From contig NZ_AORY01000001.1 of NCBI RefSeq assembly GCF_000382485.1, positions 124,001 through 188,000 on the forward strand: a stretch of 64,000 nt of DNA, read 5' to 3'. Positions 27,315 to 36,758 of this stretch are shown one piece after another (positions within the stretch are counted from its first letter, which is position 1; every line of letters starts with the position of its first letter). The translations under genes were made by a program, and so were the position numbers. Source of the stretch: Sphingomonas sp. Mn802worker. Lineage in GTDB: Bacteria; Pseudomonadota; Alphaproteobacteria; Sphingomonadales; Sphingomonadaceae. The notes under the pieces were generated by a model. The model did no database searches, was not told the origin of the DNA, and worked only from the letters and a program-made list of their open reading frames with translations.

Positions 27315-28948
27315 TGCGTTCCTTGTTGCTTGCCGGTGTCACCTCGGCGCTGCTGTCGACTGCCGCTCCCGCTGCCGCGCAGACCGATCCGGCGCGCCTA
27401 TCGGAAACGGTGAAGACGCTAGCCTCCGACCGCTTCGGTGGCCGCGCTCCGGGCACGGCGGGCGAGAAGGTCACGGTCGACTGGCTGGTGGCGCAGTTCA
27501 AGTCGCTGGGGCTGGAGCCCGGCGGCGAGAACGGCGCGTGGACGCAGGCGGTGCCGATGATCCACACGCAGATCGGCAGCGGCGCCGCAATGCGGGCGGG
27601 CAAGACCGTGCTGACGCAGGGCAAGGAGATCGCGGTCACCACCGTTCGCGCCGCGCCCAGCATCGCGATCCGCAACGCGCCGATGGTCTTCGTCGGCTAC
27701 GGTGTGTCGGCGCCCGAGGCGAAGTGGGACGACTTTAAGGGACAGGATCTGCGCGGCAAGGTCGCGGTGTTCCTGGTCAACGATCCCGATTTTGAGGCAC
27801 AGGCGGGCGAGGACGCGAAGGGTCGCTTCGGCGACCGGCGCATGACCTATTACGGGCGCTGGACCTACAAGTTCGAGGAGGCTGCACGACGCGGCGCGGC
27901 GGCGGCGCTGATCATCCACGATACCGGCGGCGCGGGTTATCCGTGGTCGACGGTAAATGCCTCGAACGGCGAGAATTACGACATCGTCCGCGCCGCGAAC
28001 GACCCGCGCGTGCCGTTGCAGGGCTGGATCGAGCATGACGCCGCCGACCGCCTGTTCAAGGAAGCGGGGCTCGACTTGTCCGCGTTGCGCGTTCAGGCGC
28101 GATCGGCATCGTTCCGGCCGATCGACATGAAGACCGGCTTTTCCGCCGAAGCAAAGGTCGCGGTCGAGCGTATCCAGAGCGCCAACGTGCTGGCGAAGAT
28201 CCCCGGCAGCAAGCGTCCGCGCGAAAGCGTGATGTTCGGCGCGCACTGGGACGCCTACGGTGAAGGTCCGGCCGATGCCAGCGGCGCGACGCTGCGCCCG
28301 GGCGCCAACGACGACGCGCTCGGCATCGCCGGGATCATCGAGCTGGCGCGCCAGTTCAAGGCAATGCCGGCGCCCGAGCGGACGCTGGTGTTCGCCGCCT
28401 GGACCGGTGAGGAGCGCGGGCTGCTGGGTTCCGAATATTATGCGACGCATCCGGTCTACCCGCTCGGCCTGACGGCGGCGAACCTCACGCTCGACATCCT
28501 GCAAACCGCCGGGCCGGCGCGTGACGTGATCCTGGTCGGCAAGGGGCAAAGCTCGCTGGATGATCTGCTCGCGCGCGCGGCGGCGGGACAGGGGCGCACG
28601 ATCACGCCGGAGACGTTCAGCGAGCGCGGGCTGTTCTACCGCGCCGATCACTTCTCGGTTGTGCGACGCGGCGTGCCGTCGCTGCTGCTGATGGCGCTGG
28701 GCGGCGCACCCGACCTGGCGGACGGCGGCGCGGTAGCGGGGCAGAAGTGGCTCGACGCGTACATGGCGTGCTACCACAAGACGTGCGATCGCTGGTCGGC
28801 CGACTGGAACCTCGTCGGCGCGGCGCAGGACGTCGACCTGTTCCGCGACATGGGCGAACGACTGAGCCATGCCGGCGTGTGGCCGACGTGGAGCGCCGGG
28901 TCCGAGTTCGCCGCCACCCGTGCGCAGAGTGCGAACGAGCGTCGCTAG
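27314..28948 (+). CDS. M28-family zinc aminopeptidase, secreted
   Basis: 544 residues with a signal peptide (MRSLLLAGVTSALLSTAAPAA). A protease-associated (PA) insert (~115-250) is followed by the M28 catalytic core. Zinc ligands are seen in FGAHWDAYG, PGANDDALGI, TGEERGLLGSEYY and the late His of YRADHFSVV. It removes N-terminal amino acids outside the cytoplasm. The ATG at 27314 shares a base with the NYN stop; an in-frame TTG lies one codon upstream. It converges on the Hpt gene with a 6-bp gap. Confidence 0.93.
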   Translation: MRSLLLAGVTSALLSTAAPAAAQTDPARLSETVKTLASDRFGGRAPGTAGEKVTVDWLVAQFKSLGLEPGGENGAWTQAVPMIHTQIGSGAAMRAGKTVLTQGKEIAVTTVRAAPSIAIRNAPMVFVGYGVSAPEAKWDDFKGQDLRGKVAVFLVNDPDFEAQAGEDAKGRFGDRRMTYYGRWTYKFEEAARRGAAAALIIHDTGGAGYPWSTVNASNGENYDIVRAANDPRVPLQGWIEHDAADRLFKEAGLDLSALRVQARSASFRPIDMKTGFSAEAKVAVERIQSANVLAKIPGSKRPRESVMFGAHWDAYGEGPADASGATLRPGANDDALGIAGIIELARQFKAMPAPERTLVFAAWTGEERGLLGSEYYATHPVYPLGLTAANLTLDILQTAGPARDVILVGKGQSSLDDLLARAAAGQGRTITPETFSERGLFYRADHFSVVRRGVPSLLLMALGGAPDLADGGAVAGQKWLDAYMACYHKTCDRWSADWNLVGAAQDVDLFRDMGERLSHAGVWPTWSAGSEFAATRAQSANERR

Positions 28949-28954
28949 GCTCGA

Positions 28955-29341
28955 TCAGGCGTCGTCGCGCAGCACCGCCTGCGTCGTTTCGAGCTCGCCC
29001 AACGTGTCGAGTGCACAGGCCGGCAGCTCCTGCGCGAGAGCGACGATCGCGTCGTCGCCGGCATGTTCGACCTGGTCGGCAAGCAAGGCGATGCGACGCG
29101 CGCCGATGCTGAGCGCCGCGCCCTTCAGGAAATGCGCCGCCGCACGCGCATTGGCGAGGTCGCCCTGACGCGCGAGGTGGAGCACCATCGACGGCCGTGT
29201 TTCCAGCTCCCTGATGAAGGTGCGGATCAACTGAAGCACCTGCGCGCCCGGCAGGAACTCGGCATAATCGCGCAACTGCGCCGGATCGATCAGCGGCGCG
29301 CTGCCGAGGTCGATTGCGGCGGGATCGATGATGACGGTCAC
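28955..29341 (-). CDS. Stand-alone histidine phosphotransfer (Hpt) protein
   Basis: About 128 residues, an Hpt four-helix bundle with the phosphorylatable His in AAHFLKGAALSIGA. The GTG at 29341 overlaps the stop of the LuxR-type regulator (GTGA); a longer open frame upstream overlaps that gene and lacks family features. The nearby MASE1 hybrid kinase ends in a receiver without its own Hpt, so this protein is the obvious phosphate shuttle between the two. Confidence 0.85.
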   Translation of the reverse strand: MTVIIDPAAIDLGSAPLIDPAQLRDYAEFLPGAQVLQLIRTFIRELETRPSMVLHLARQGDLANARAAAHFLKGAALSIGARRIALLADQVEHAGDDAIVALAQELPACALDTLGELETTQAVLRDDA

Positions 29342-29973
29342 GACTGTGCTCGCTGTAACATGAGGATGGCCTGCGTCCGGTTGGGCACCGACAGCTTCTT
29401 CAGGATGGCCTTGACGTGCGCCTTCACCGTAATCTCCGACAGTCCCAGATCGAACGCGATCTGCTTGTTGAGGCGTCCGCTTTCCATCGCGGTCAGGACG
29501 CGCGACTGGGCGGTCGTGAGTGAAGACAGCCGCGCGAAGTCGCTGTCGACCGGCAACGCCGTATCCGCCAGCGCGAACGAGAACCACGTCTGGCCCGCCA
29601 TCACCGCGCGCATCGCTTCCACCATCACCGAGATCGGCGTCGCTTTGGACAGATAACCGTGCGCTCCGGTCACCGCGACCTGCTGCTCGATGTCCGGGTT
29701 GAGCGCGCCGCTGATCACCAGCAGGCGCAGGTGCGGGAAGCGTTCGAGCAGCGCAGGGACGCCAAGCACCGATCGATTGTCGGGCAGCGCCAGATCGAGC
29801 GTCATCAGCGTCGCCCCGGCGGCATGCTCACGCGCCTCCGCCAGCGACGCCGCCTCGATCACGGTCAGGTCGGGAGCCGCGACACCCAGCGCCATCGCCG
29901 TCGCCTGCCGGCACATCGGATGATCGTCGACGACGATCGCCGAGGTCTGAGTTGAAGCGGTGGCGGCGGACAT
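29338..29973 (-). CDS. LuxR/NarL-family response regulator
   Basis: 211 residues. The receiver (~12-130) has IVVDDHP, phospho-Asp in MTLDLALPD and Lys in YLSKATP. The LuxR HTH (~145-208) has NKQIAFDLGLSEITVKAHVKAI. It is the probable output of the phosphorelay formed with the hybrid kinase (30473-33922) and Hpt (28955-29341) on the same strand. A 111-bp gap separates it from the small secreted protein upstream, so it may have its own promoter. Confidence 0.93.
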   Translation of the reverse strand: MSAATASTQTSAIVVDDHPMCRQATAMALGVAAPDLTVIEAASLAEAREHAAGATLMTLDLALPDNRSVLGVPALLERFPHLRLLVISGALNPDIEQQVAVTGAHGYLSKATPISVMVEAMRAVMAGQTWFSFALADTALPVDSDFARLSSLTTAQSRVLTAMESGRLNKQIAFDLGLSEITVKAHVKAILKKLSVPNRTQAILMLQRAQS

Positions 29974-30084
29974 GGTAGCTGGCTCCGATTGGGTCGCTTG
30001 CCGTTCGGCAATGCGATCATCCGGCGCTTAGCGCGACAATGGTAACCGAAGCGGTAACGACGTTGAACAGCGCGTGCGTGACGC

Positions 30085-30369
30085 TCAGTTGATGCTGGCG
30101 ATCAGCGCGCTCAGCTGACGACGCCCGAGATCGTTGACCGAAATGTTAGTGCGCGATGCCGCCGCCTTTTGGCCGACGGTGCGCAGCAGCGTCGCCTGGT
30201 AGCTGGCGCAGTTCGCGCTCTCGGCGGTGCGCAGGCAGACGGTGCTGCCGTCCATCGCGGTGCGGGTGATGACCGCGCGCGAGGGCAAGGCGCGGCCGGT
30301 GTCGGCCTGCGCGCTGCCGGCCAGCGTGGCGGCGATGGCAGCGGCGGCGATCAGGGTCTGGCGGATCAT
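30085..30369 (-). CDS. Small secreted protein with a Cys pair, unknown
   Basis: 94 residues with a clear signal peptide (MIRQTLIAAAAIAATLAGSAQA) and two Cys (STVCLRT, SANCASY) that could form a disulfide in the periplasm. The mature part is ~72 residues. It lies between the hybrid kinase and its likely response regulator, all on the minus strand, so it may be an accessory or target of that system (inference). No family recognised. Confidence 0.75.
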   Translation of the reverse strand: MIRQTLIAAAAIAATLAGSAQADTGRALPSRAVITRTAMDGSTVCLRTAESANCASYQATLLRTVGQKAAASRTNISVNDLGRRQLSALIASIN

Positions 30370-30472
30370 GGTTCGGCTCCGTGGTATCTGGTGGCGGGGG
30401 CGACTGACGCCCTCTCGATGATCCGCTTTTGCCGTGATCGGCGGGCGCGCGATATTACCCCTTGGGGTCAAA

Positions 30473-33400
30473 TCAGGCAGCGCGGGTAAGCGCACTCAAT
30501 CCCCGGGCGAGCACGTCGGGCAGGTCGTCGCCGACACAGCCCGCGACGGCCTGCTCGACCCCAGCCGCCGCATCGGCGAGAGGCGAGGTGCCGCTCGCCG
30601 CCAGCGTGCGCAGGTGCGCCGTGATCTCGATCAGCGTCGCCTCCTCGAACGCACCGCGGCGGATCAGCGTCGACAGCAGTTCCAGCACGTGGCGGCAGTC
30701 AGGCGTCGTCGCCCTGCCCCAGCGGTCGAGCACCTGCTGCAGATCGGCGAGCCGCAGCGGCTTGGCGAGATGCGCCTGCATCCCCGCCGCGAGGCACAGG
30801 TCGATATCGTCGGCGTAGGCATTGGCGGTCAGCGCGACGATCGGCAGCGTCGCTGCGGTGTGGCCCGCTGCGCGCAGGCGACGCGTCGCCTCCAGCCCGT
30901 CGACCTCGGGCATCTGCATGTCCATCAGCACGAGCGCGAAGGGGTCGTTCTCCGCCTGCGCCTGCTCGACCGCCGCCACGGCGGCGGCACCATCGGCAGC
31001 GACGACACAGCGCGCGCCCAGCCGCTTCAGCATTGCGGAGGCGAGCATCTGGTTAATCTCGTGATCCTCCGCCAGCAGAACGCGGATGTCGGGTGAGGCG
31101 GTCGGTGCGGGTAAGGCAACCGGCATGGCGGCTGGCGTGACAATACCCGCGGCCGCGATGAGCGGCACGCGCAGGAAGAAGCGGCTACCCTCGCCCGGCG
31201 CACTCTCCAGGCGTAGCGATCCATGCATCAACCGCGCGAGCTGCGCGCCGATCGCGAGCCCGAGCCCTGATCCCCCAAACCGCCGCGCGGTCGAGGCGTC
31301 GGACTGCATGAACTTGTCGAAGATCGCGGCGTGGCGCGCGGGCTCGATGCCGATGCCGGTGTCACGCACCTCAATCTCGAGCCACTCGCCCGCCGCGTCG
31401 CGCAGCACGTCCGCGCGCAACGCGACCGATCCTCGCGCCGTGAACTTGACGGCGTTGCCGAGCAGGTTGAGCACGATCTGGCGCAGGCGCAGACCATCGC
31501 CCTGGATACGCGGCGGCACCGCGTCGGCGATCTCGCAGGTGAGCGTCAGCGCCTTCTGCTCGGCCAGCGGCGCCATCAGCTTGGTGCAGCCACGCAACGC
31601 ATGGCGCAGGTCGACCGGCTCAGCCGCGATCTGCATCTGCCCGGCATCGATCTTCGACAGATCTAGGATGTCGTTGAGCAGCCGCATCATCGCACGACCC
31701 GAATCGGCGATCACCTGCACGCGGGCGCGCTGCTCGGGCTCGAGAGCGCCGTCGAGCAGCAGCTCGGTCGCGCCGATCACGCCGTTCATCGGCGTGCGAA
31801 TCTCATGGCTCATGTTGGCGAGGAAGGTCGACTTCGCCGCGCCCGCGATCTCCGCCGCATCGCGTGCCGCGGCGAGTTGCAGTTCCAGTTCCTTGCGCGC
31901 AGTGACGTCGCGGATCGAGACGATGATCTCCTGCGCGACGCCGCTCGACGGGTTGCGGACGAGCCCGCAATTCGCCTCGAGCCAGCGCCACGTGCCCGGA
32001 CGGTCGACCGGTTCGGAACGGTAGCTGACCACCATCTTGTCGATGATGCCGCGCGCAAGATCCTGGTAGGCGCCGCGGACGATCGCATCGTCTTCGGGAT
32101 GGAAGCGTGACAGCATCGACGCGCCCAGCAGCTGCTCGGGCGGTGCGCCGATCACGTCGCGCACCGAGGGCGAGGCATAGAGGCAGGTACCATCGAGCGT
32201 CAGGCGGAACACCGCATCCGTCGCATTGCTGGCGAGGAGGCGCAGCTGGGTCTCGCTGTCCGCCAGCGCAGCGGCGGCGAAGGTGCGTTCGCTGATGTCG
32301 ATCGTGACGCCGATATGGCCCACGGGACAGGCGAACAGGTCGCGCTCGACCGCGCTCATCGCGTCGGCCCAGATCTGCGTCCCGTCGGCATGAACGAAGC
32401 GGAACTCGCCGCGGAAGTTGCCGCTCGTCGCCGCGGTCGCCTGCCAATCGGCGAAGACCTTCGCACGGTCATCGGGGTGGACCGCGCTTGCCCAGCCATC
32501 GCCGGCCGCTTCGTCAGGGGTCAGGCCCGCAAGCACGTACCAGGCGCGGTTCGCGTAGGTCAGCCCGCCCGCCGCATCGGTGCGGAAGATGCCGACGGGC
32601 GCCAGATCGGCCAGCGTCTGGAAACGGTGCTCGCTCTCCTTCAGCGCCTGCTCGAACGCGAGCCGATCGGTCACGTCATTGAGCGAGCCGACGGTCGATT
32701 CGGGTGCGCCGCCAGCGTCGAACAGCATGCGCGCGCTCACATCGACGTGCCGGATCGCACCATCGCGTCGGATGATCCGCAGGCGCCCGACCTGTCCCTC
32801 CAGCGTGCGCGCGAGAAAGCGCCGCTGCATATCGGCGAGGATCGGCAGGTCGGCGGGGTGGATGACGTCGCGAATTGGCGTGCCGAGCGCCTCGGCGACG
32901 GGTACGCCTGTCAGCCGCTGCCACGCCGGGTTGAGGAACGACCAGCGCCCGTCGGTATCGACGCGGTACAGCACCTCCTGCATGTTCGCGAGCATCGCCT
33001 GTGCATTGTCGTTGCGAACACGAAGGTCGTTCTGCGTGCGCTCAAGCCGGCGCAAAATCGCGGCCACGGGCAGGCCCAGGCAGAAGTTTGCGGCCAGGAA
33101 AAGCTGCAACACCAGCATGCGTTCATGGGCGCCGCCGCGCACGAGCGTGATCGGCCCAAGGTCGAAATAGGTGGCAACGGAGGCGACCAGCGCCAGGACA
33201 ACGACGGTGACCGCCGCACCCAGCCGACCGAGCCGCAGCGCCGCCAGCATCACGACGGGTCCGGTCAGGAAAAGCAGCGGGTACCGCGACTGCGAGAAGA
33301 GCAGCACCGCGAGCGTGAATGATATGATGGTGAAGGTCGCGATCTCGCGACGGCGCGCTTGCATGTCATCACGCTTGCCGACCAACGTGTCGTGAACGAC

Positions 33401-33922
33401 GCAAACGATCGGAGTTAGTAAGATCAAGCCGAGCGCGTGTGCGCCTGCCCAGGTAAAACCGGTCGCTAGCGCAAAGGCAACGCCGCTCGACCAGAATGCC
33501 ACGATCATCAACGACGACAAGGCAAACGGCGCGGCGATCGACAGCACGGTGAAACGGCCGAGTTGGCGCAGGCTGTTGAGCCCCGACGCCCGCCCGACGC
33601 GCTGCATGCCAAGCGTGACGATCAGCACTTCGGCCATGTTGATACTGGTTCGCACCACGACCTGCGTCGCAGACAGACCTGCGCTGAGCAGTCCGGCAGT
33701 GAGCAGCGTGGCGACGCTCAGCCCCAGCAGTCGGCCCCTCATCTTCGTCGACTGCAGAAACACCCCGACAAGCAGCGCATTGGGGAGCCAGACGATCGCG
33801 ACGGGCGACTGGCTGCGCGCCAGTGCGAGACACAGCCATGCGACGACGCCGAATATGGCAGCAACGGCAAGATCGGCTGCAAGCGCGCGGGACAGCCGAA
33901 ACGGGTGCCGGATGGATGACAT
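30473..33922 (-). CDS. MASE1 hybrid sensor histidine kinase with PAS domains
   Basis: 1149 residues. An N-terminal MASE1 membrane sensor (~1-280, about eight helices) is followed by three PAS/PAC units (~305-430, 430-555, 560-680), a HisKA domain with ANMSHEIRTPMNG, a HATPase domain (LGNAVKFT, DTGIGI, GSGLGLAI) and a receiver (~960-1075; LLAEDHE, Asp in LMDMQMPEVDG). The tail has no Hpt motif. Phosphate presumably goes to the separate Hpt encoded downstream. The MASE1 ligand is unknown. A CtrA-like site lies 25 bp before the start codon. Confidence 0.93.
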   Translation of the reverse strand: MSSIRHPFRLSRALAADLAVAAIFGVVAWLCLALARSQSPVAIVWLPNALLVGVFLQSTKMRGRLLGLSVATLLTAGLLSAGLSATQVVVRTSINMAEVLIVTLGMQRVGRASGLNSLRQLGRFTVLSIAAPFALSSLMIVAFWSSGVAFALATGFTWAGAHALGLILLTPIVCVVHDTLVGKRDDMQARRREIATFTIISFTLAVLLFSQSRYPLLFLTGPVVMLAALRLGRLGAAVTVVVLALVASVATYFDLGPITLVRGGAHERMLVLQLFLAANFCLGLPVAAILRRLERTQNDLRVRNDNAQAMLANMQEVLYRVDTDGRWSFLNPAWQRLTGVPVAEALGTPIRDVIHPADLPILADMQRRFLARTLEGQVGRLRIIRRDGAIRHVDVSARMLFDAGGAPESTVGSLNDVTDRLAFEQALKESEHRFQTLADLAPVGIFRTDAAGGLTYANRAWYVLAGLTPDEAAGDGWASAVHPDDRAKVFADWQATAATSGNFRGEFRFVHADGTQIWADAMSAVERDLFACPVGHIGVTIDISERTFAAAALADSETQLRLLASNATDAVFRLTLDGTCLYASPSVRDVIGAPPEQLLGASMLSRFHPEDDAIVRGAYQDLARGIIDKMVVSYRSEPVDRPGTWRWLEANCGLVRNPSSGVAQEIIVSIRDVTARKELELQLAAARDAAEIAGAAKSTFLANMSHEIRTPMNGVIGATELLLDGALEPEQRARVQVIADSGRAMMRLLNDILDLSKIDAGQMQIAAEPVDLRHALRGCTKLMAPLAEQKALTLTCEIADAVPPRIQGDGLRLRQIVLNLLGNAVKFTARGSVALRADVLRDAAGEWLEIEVRDTGIGIEPARHAAIFDKFMQSDASTARRFGGSGLGLAIGAQLARLMHGSLRLESAPGEGSRFFLRVPLIAAAGIVTPAAMPVALPAPTASPDIRVLLAEDHEINQMLASAMLKRLGARCVVAADGAAAVAAVEQAQAENDPFALVLMDMQMPEVDGLEATRRLRAAGHTAATLPIVALTANAYADDIDLCLAAGMQAHLAKPLRLADLQQVLDRWGRATTPDCRHVLELLSTLIRRGAFEEATLIEITAHLRTLAASGTSPLADAAAGVEQAVAGCVGDDLPDVLARGLSALTRAA

Positions 33923-33946
33923 GCCATCCGGCCTAGCCGGTGCTGG

Positions 33947-33961
33947 TTAACACCCTGCTAA
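33947..33961 (-). promoter_or_regulatory. Possible CtrA site before the MASE1 kinase
   Basis: Read on the minus strand this is TTAG-N7-TTAA followed by C, one mismatch from the CtrA consensus TTAA-N7-TTAAC. Such AT-rich half-sites are rare in this GC-rich DNA. It is close to the start codon, so it could overlap a core promoter. This is pattern matching only. Confidence 0.3.
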
Positions 33962-33975
33962 CACACTCTATTCAT

Positions 33976-34611
33976 TCACGCATAAGCGTACGGGCCGCCC
34001 TCCTCGAGCGCCTTCTGATAGGCAGGACGGGCGTGGATCTTCTCCAGCCAGGCAATCGTGTTGGGGCGGCTCTTGTCCAGCCCGGCACGGCTGCGCGCGG
34101 CTTCGAGTGGAAAGCTCATCATGATGTCTGCCGCAGTCATCTGGTCGCCCGCGAACCACGGCTGGTCCGCCAGCGACTGTTCAACGAAATCGAGATGGAC
34201 ATCGATCATCGGCTGGATGCGTCTGGTTGCAGCCTTTCCCATCAGCGGGATGCGGCCGAGCACCAGCTTCAGCAATAGTGGCGGCATCAACGAACCCTCG
34301 GCATAATGCAGCCAGAAACGATAGGCGAGCGCCTGGTCGCGCTTCGCCGGTGCGCCCAATCTGCCATCGGCTTTGTCGACCAGATATTCGACGATCGCGC
34401 CGGTCTCGGCGACGACGCAACCATTGTCGTCGTTATCCTCGATCACCGGCGACTTTCCGAGCGGATGCACCCGGCGCAGTTCCGGTGGCGCGAGCATCGT
34501 CTTCTTGTTGCGTTCATACCGCTTCACCTCGTGCGGCAAGCCGAGCTCTTCCAGCATCCACAGGACGCGCTGCGAGCGGGAGTTTTCTAGATGGTGGACG
34601 ATGATGGTCAT
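33976..34611 (-). CDS. Glutathione S-transferase family protein
   Basis: 211 residues. The N-terminal thioredoxin-like domain (~1-85) has HHLENSRSQRVLWMLEELG and the cis-Pro/glutathione site GKSPVIED...VVAETGAIVEYL. An all-helical C-terminal domain follows. It conjugates or reduces using glutathione; the substrate is not known. The ATG at 34611 gives MTIIVHH; upstream frame extension overlaps the methyltransferase gene. It shares 4 bp with that gene's stop. Confidence 0.92.
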   Translation of the reverse strand: MTIIVHHLENSRSQRVLWMLEELGLPHEVKRYERNKKTMLAPPELRRVHPLGKSPVIEDNDDNGCVVAETGAIVEYLVDKADGRLGAPAKRDQALAYRFWLHYAEGSLMPPLLLKLVLGRIPLMGKAATRRIQPMIDVHLDFVEQSLADQPWFAGDQMTAADIMMSFPLEAARSRAGLDKSRPNTIAWLEKIHARPAYQKALEEGGPYAYA

Positions 34612-35459
34612 GCGGGCTTCCCTTCGGCGTGCGCGGTCCAGATCCAGGCGGATGCCGGCATGGCGACACATCCTGAGCGTGCATAACGCGCGAGCCGCAT
34701 TCCGATCCGATCGAACAACGCAGCACGCTGTTCTCCACCAACCGACCGGATAGCCGCTGCAGCGGGCCCGATCCGACCGAAGAAGCCGATCGCGTCAGCG
34801 ATCGCAGCCGCATCGTTCCTCCCTTCGCCTGCGACATAGCTGAACGCGATCGGCGTTGCTGTCGCGACGCGCCAGCCGGCCCGCGCCATCATCTCCGAAA
34901 CATAGGCCGGATCACCGAAGGCGAACGGCCCAGGTGCATAGCCGCGCGGTGGAGGCGGTGTTACACCGATCGCTTCGTCGAGTTCGGCCGCCCAGACATT
35001 ATCCCGCCGCGAGCCGAAGCAGGAGAAAACCAGCGGCGCACCAGGCGAGACATCACGACGTAGATCGGCAAAGGCGGTCGCGGGATCGGCAAAGAACATG
35101 ACACCGTGGCGTGAGAAGATCAGCGCTGGCGCGGGCTCTTGTCGCCCCACCTCCAACACGTCGCCGGCGACGAAGCGGAGGTTCGACAGCCTGTATCGCT
35201 CGCGTGCGATCGCGATCATCGGTTCGGACAGGTCTACGCCAAGCACCGACGCGGCAGGCCGCGCATTCGCCACCTCGGCGGCAGTGCTGCCGACGCCGCA
35301 ACCGAGATCAAGGAATAGTCCGTGATCGGGTGCAACCGACAGGATCGCGCGGGTGAGGTGCGGCGCGAGATCGGTGAAGCTGCGCTCGGTTCGCGGCCAC
35401 TCTCGCGCCCAACCATCACCGACCTTCCCGCACCAGTCACTCGCGTTGGTCACGCTCAT
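34608..35459 (-). CDS. Class I SAM-dependent methyltransferase, substrate unknown
   Basis: 283 residues with a Rossmann methyltransferase core: motif I LDLGCGVGSTAAEV, the acidic LGVDLSEPM that binds the SAM ribose, and the VAGDVLEV block. The C-terminal third (a helical cap with GEGRNDAAAIADAIGFF) resembles small-molecule methyltransferases of the UbiE/SmtA kind. It is coupled to the GST gene downstream (4-bp overlap), which hints at a shared role with reactive compounds, but that is inference. Confidence 0.88.
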   Translation of the reverse strand: MSVTNASDWCGKVGDGWAREWPRTERSFTDLAPHLTRAILSVAPDHGLFLDLGCGVGSTAAEVANARPAASVLGVDLSEPMIAIARERYRLSNLRFVAGDVLEVGRQEPAPALIFSRHGVMFFADPATAFADLRRDVSPGAPLVFSCFGSRRDNVWAAELDEAIGVTPPPPRGYAPGPFAFGDPAYVSEMMARAGWRVATATPIAFSYVAGEGRNDAAAIADAIGFFGRIGPAAAAIRSVGGEQRAALFDRIGMRLARYARSGCVAMPASAWIWTAHAEGKPA

Positions 35460-35517
35460 TCTCCGGTTGGTCGCTCATCGGTCACTGCTTGCGGTGCCTG
35501 ACCACGCCGCCGTTCGC

Positions 35518-35553
35518 GAAAACAACAACGGCCCGCCATTACTGGCGAGCCGT
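35518..35553 (-). terminator. Intrinsic terminator of recA
   Basis: On the minus strand a 10-bp stem (35544-35553 with 35528-35537, one T-G pair) with a 6-nt loop is followed by a T-rich tract (TGTTGTTTT). It sits about 30 bp after the recA stop codon. Confidence 0.8.
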
Positions 35554-35582
35554 GCATGAACAATCGAAAGCAGCGACCTTGA

Positions 35583-36656
35583 TCAGATATCGTCGTCTTC
35601 GGAGGGTCCGGCCATCATCTCTTCAGACACCGCATCGGTGCGGGCGCGGATCGCCTTTTCCAGCCGATCGGCCATCTCCTTGTTCTCGCGCAGGAAATTC
35701 TTGGCGTTCTCACGCCCCTGCCCGATCCTGACGCTGTCGTAGGAGAACCACGCGCCGGACTTCTCGACCAGTCCGGCCTTGACGCCGAGATCGAGGATCT
35801 CACCGATCTTCGAAATGCCCTCGCCGTACATGATGTCGAACTCGACCTGCTTGAACGGCGGCGCGACCTTGTTCTTCACCACCTTCACGCGCGTTGCATT
35901 GCCGGTCACCTCGTCACGATCCTTGATCGCGCCGGTGCGGCGAATATCGAGGCGGACCGAGGCGTAGAATTTCAGCGCATTGCCGCCCGTGGTGGTTTCC
36001 GGGTTGCCGTACATGACGCCGATCTTCATGCGCAGCTGGTTGATGAAGATCACCATACAGCGCGAGCGGCTGATCGAGCCGGTCAGCTTGCGCAAGCTCT
36101 GCGACATCAACCGCGCCTGCAGGCCGACATGGCTGTCGCCCATCTCGCCCTCGATCTCGGCGCGCGGAACGAGCGCGGCGACCGAGTCGACCACCAGCAC
36201 GTCGATCGCGTTGGAGCGGACCAGCGTATCGGTGATCTCCAGCGCCTGCTCGCCCGTATCGGGCTGCGACACGATCAGTTCGTCGATGTTGACGCCCAGC
36301 TTCTTCGCATAAACGGGATCGAGCGCGTGCTCGGCGTCGACGAATGCGGCGGTGCCGCCGTTCTTTTGCGCCTCGGCGATGACGTGAAGCGCGAGTGTCG
36401 TCTTGCCCGAGCTTTCGGGGCCGTACACCTCGATCACCCGTCCACGCGGCAGGCCACCAACGCCAAGCGCGATGTCGAGCCCGAGCGACCCGGTCGAGAT
36501 CGCCTCCACCTGCATCGCTTCCTTTTGCCCGAGCTTCATCGCCGAGCCCTTGCCGAACGCGCGGTCAATCTGCGCGAGCGCGGCGTCGAGCGCCTTTTGA
36601 CGGTCGTTAGTCGCGGTTGCCATGCCGGTATCGATCACCTGAAGTTTTGCGGCCAT
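35583..36656 (-). CDS. recA: Recombinase RecA
   Basis: 357 residues with Walker [10 protein letters not shown], Walker [12 protein letters not shown], the L2 region [21 protein letters not shown] and an acidic C-terminal tail (SEDDDI). It drives strand exchange and activates LexA self-cleavage. It has its own promoter region (102 bp) with a LexA box and an intrinsic terminator, so it is monocistronic. Confidence 0.99.
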   Translation of the reverse strand: MAAKLQVIDTGMATATNDRQKALDAALAQIDRAFGKGSAMKLGQKEAMQVEAISTGSLGLDIALGVGGLPRGRVIEVYGPESSGKTTLALHVIAEAQKNGGTAAFVDAEHALDPVYAKKLGVNIDELIVSQPDTGEQALEITDTLVRSNAIDVLVVDSVAALVPRAEIEGEMGDSHVGLQARLMSQSLRKLTGSISRSRCMVIFINQLRMKIGVMYGNPETTTGGNALKFYASVRLDIRRTGAIKDRDEVTGNATRVKVVKNKVAPPFKQVEFDIMYGEGISKIGEILDLGVKAGLVEKSGAWFSYDSVRIGQGRENAKNFLRENKEMADRLEKAIRARTDAVSEEMMAGPSEDDDI

Positions 36657-36731
36657 TGCCGTTCCCTTTCGCTAAAGCACCCGCGCGTCACGTCAACGCG
36701 TTCATGCATCCGTACACACTTTGTTCCTTAG

Positions 36732-36746
36732 GAACAAGTAGGGAAC
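36732..36746 (-). promoter_or_regulatory. LexA (SOS) box of recA
   Basis: GAAC-N7-GAAC (36732-36735 and 36743-36746), reading GTTC-N7-GTTC towards recA, 76 bp before its start. It overlaps a 7-bp inverted repeat around TTA (36721-36737). This matches the known alphaproteobacterial LexA operator and supports calling the other two boxes in the window. Confidence 0.88.
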
Positions 36747-36758
36747 GATATGGCACAA

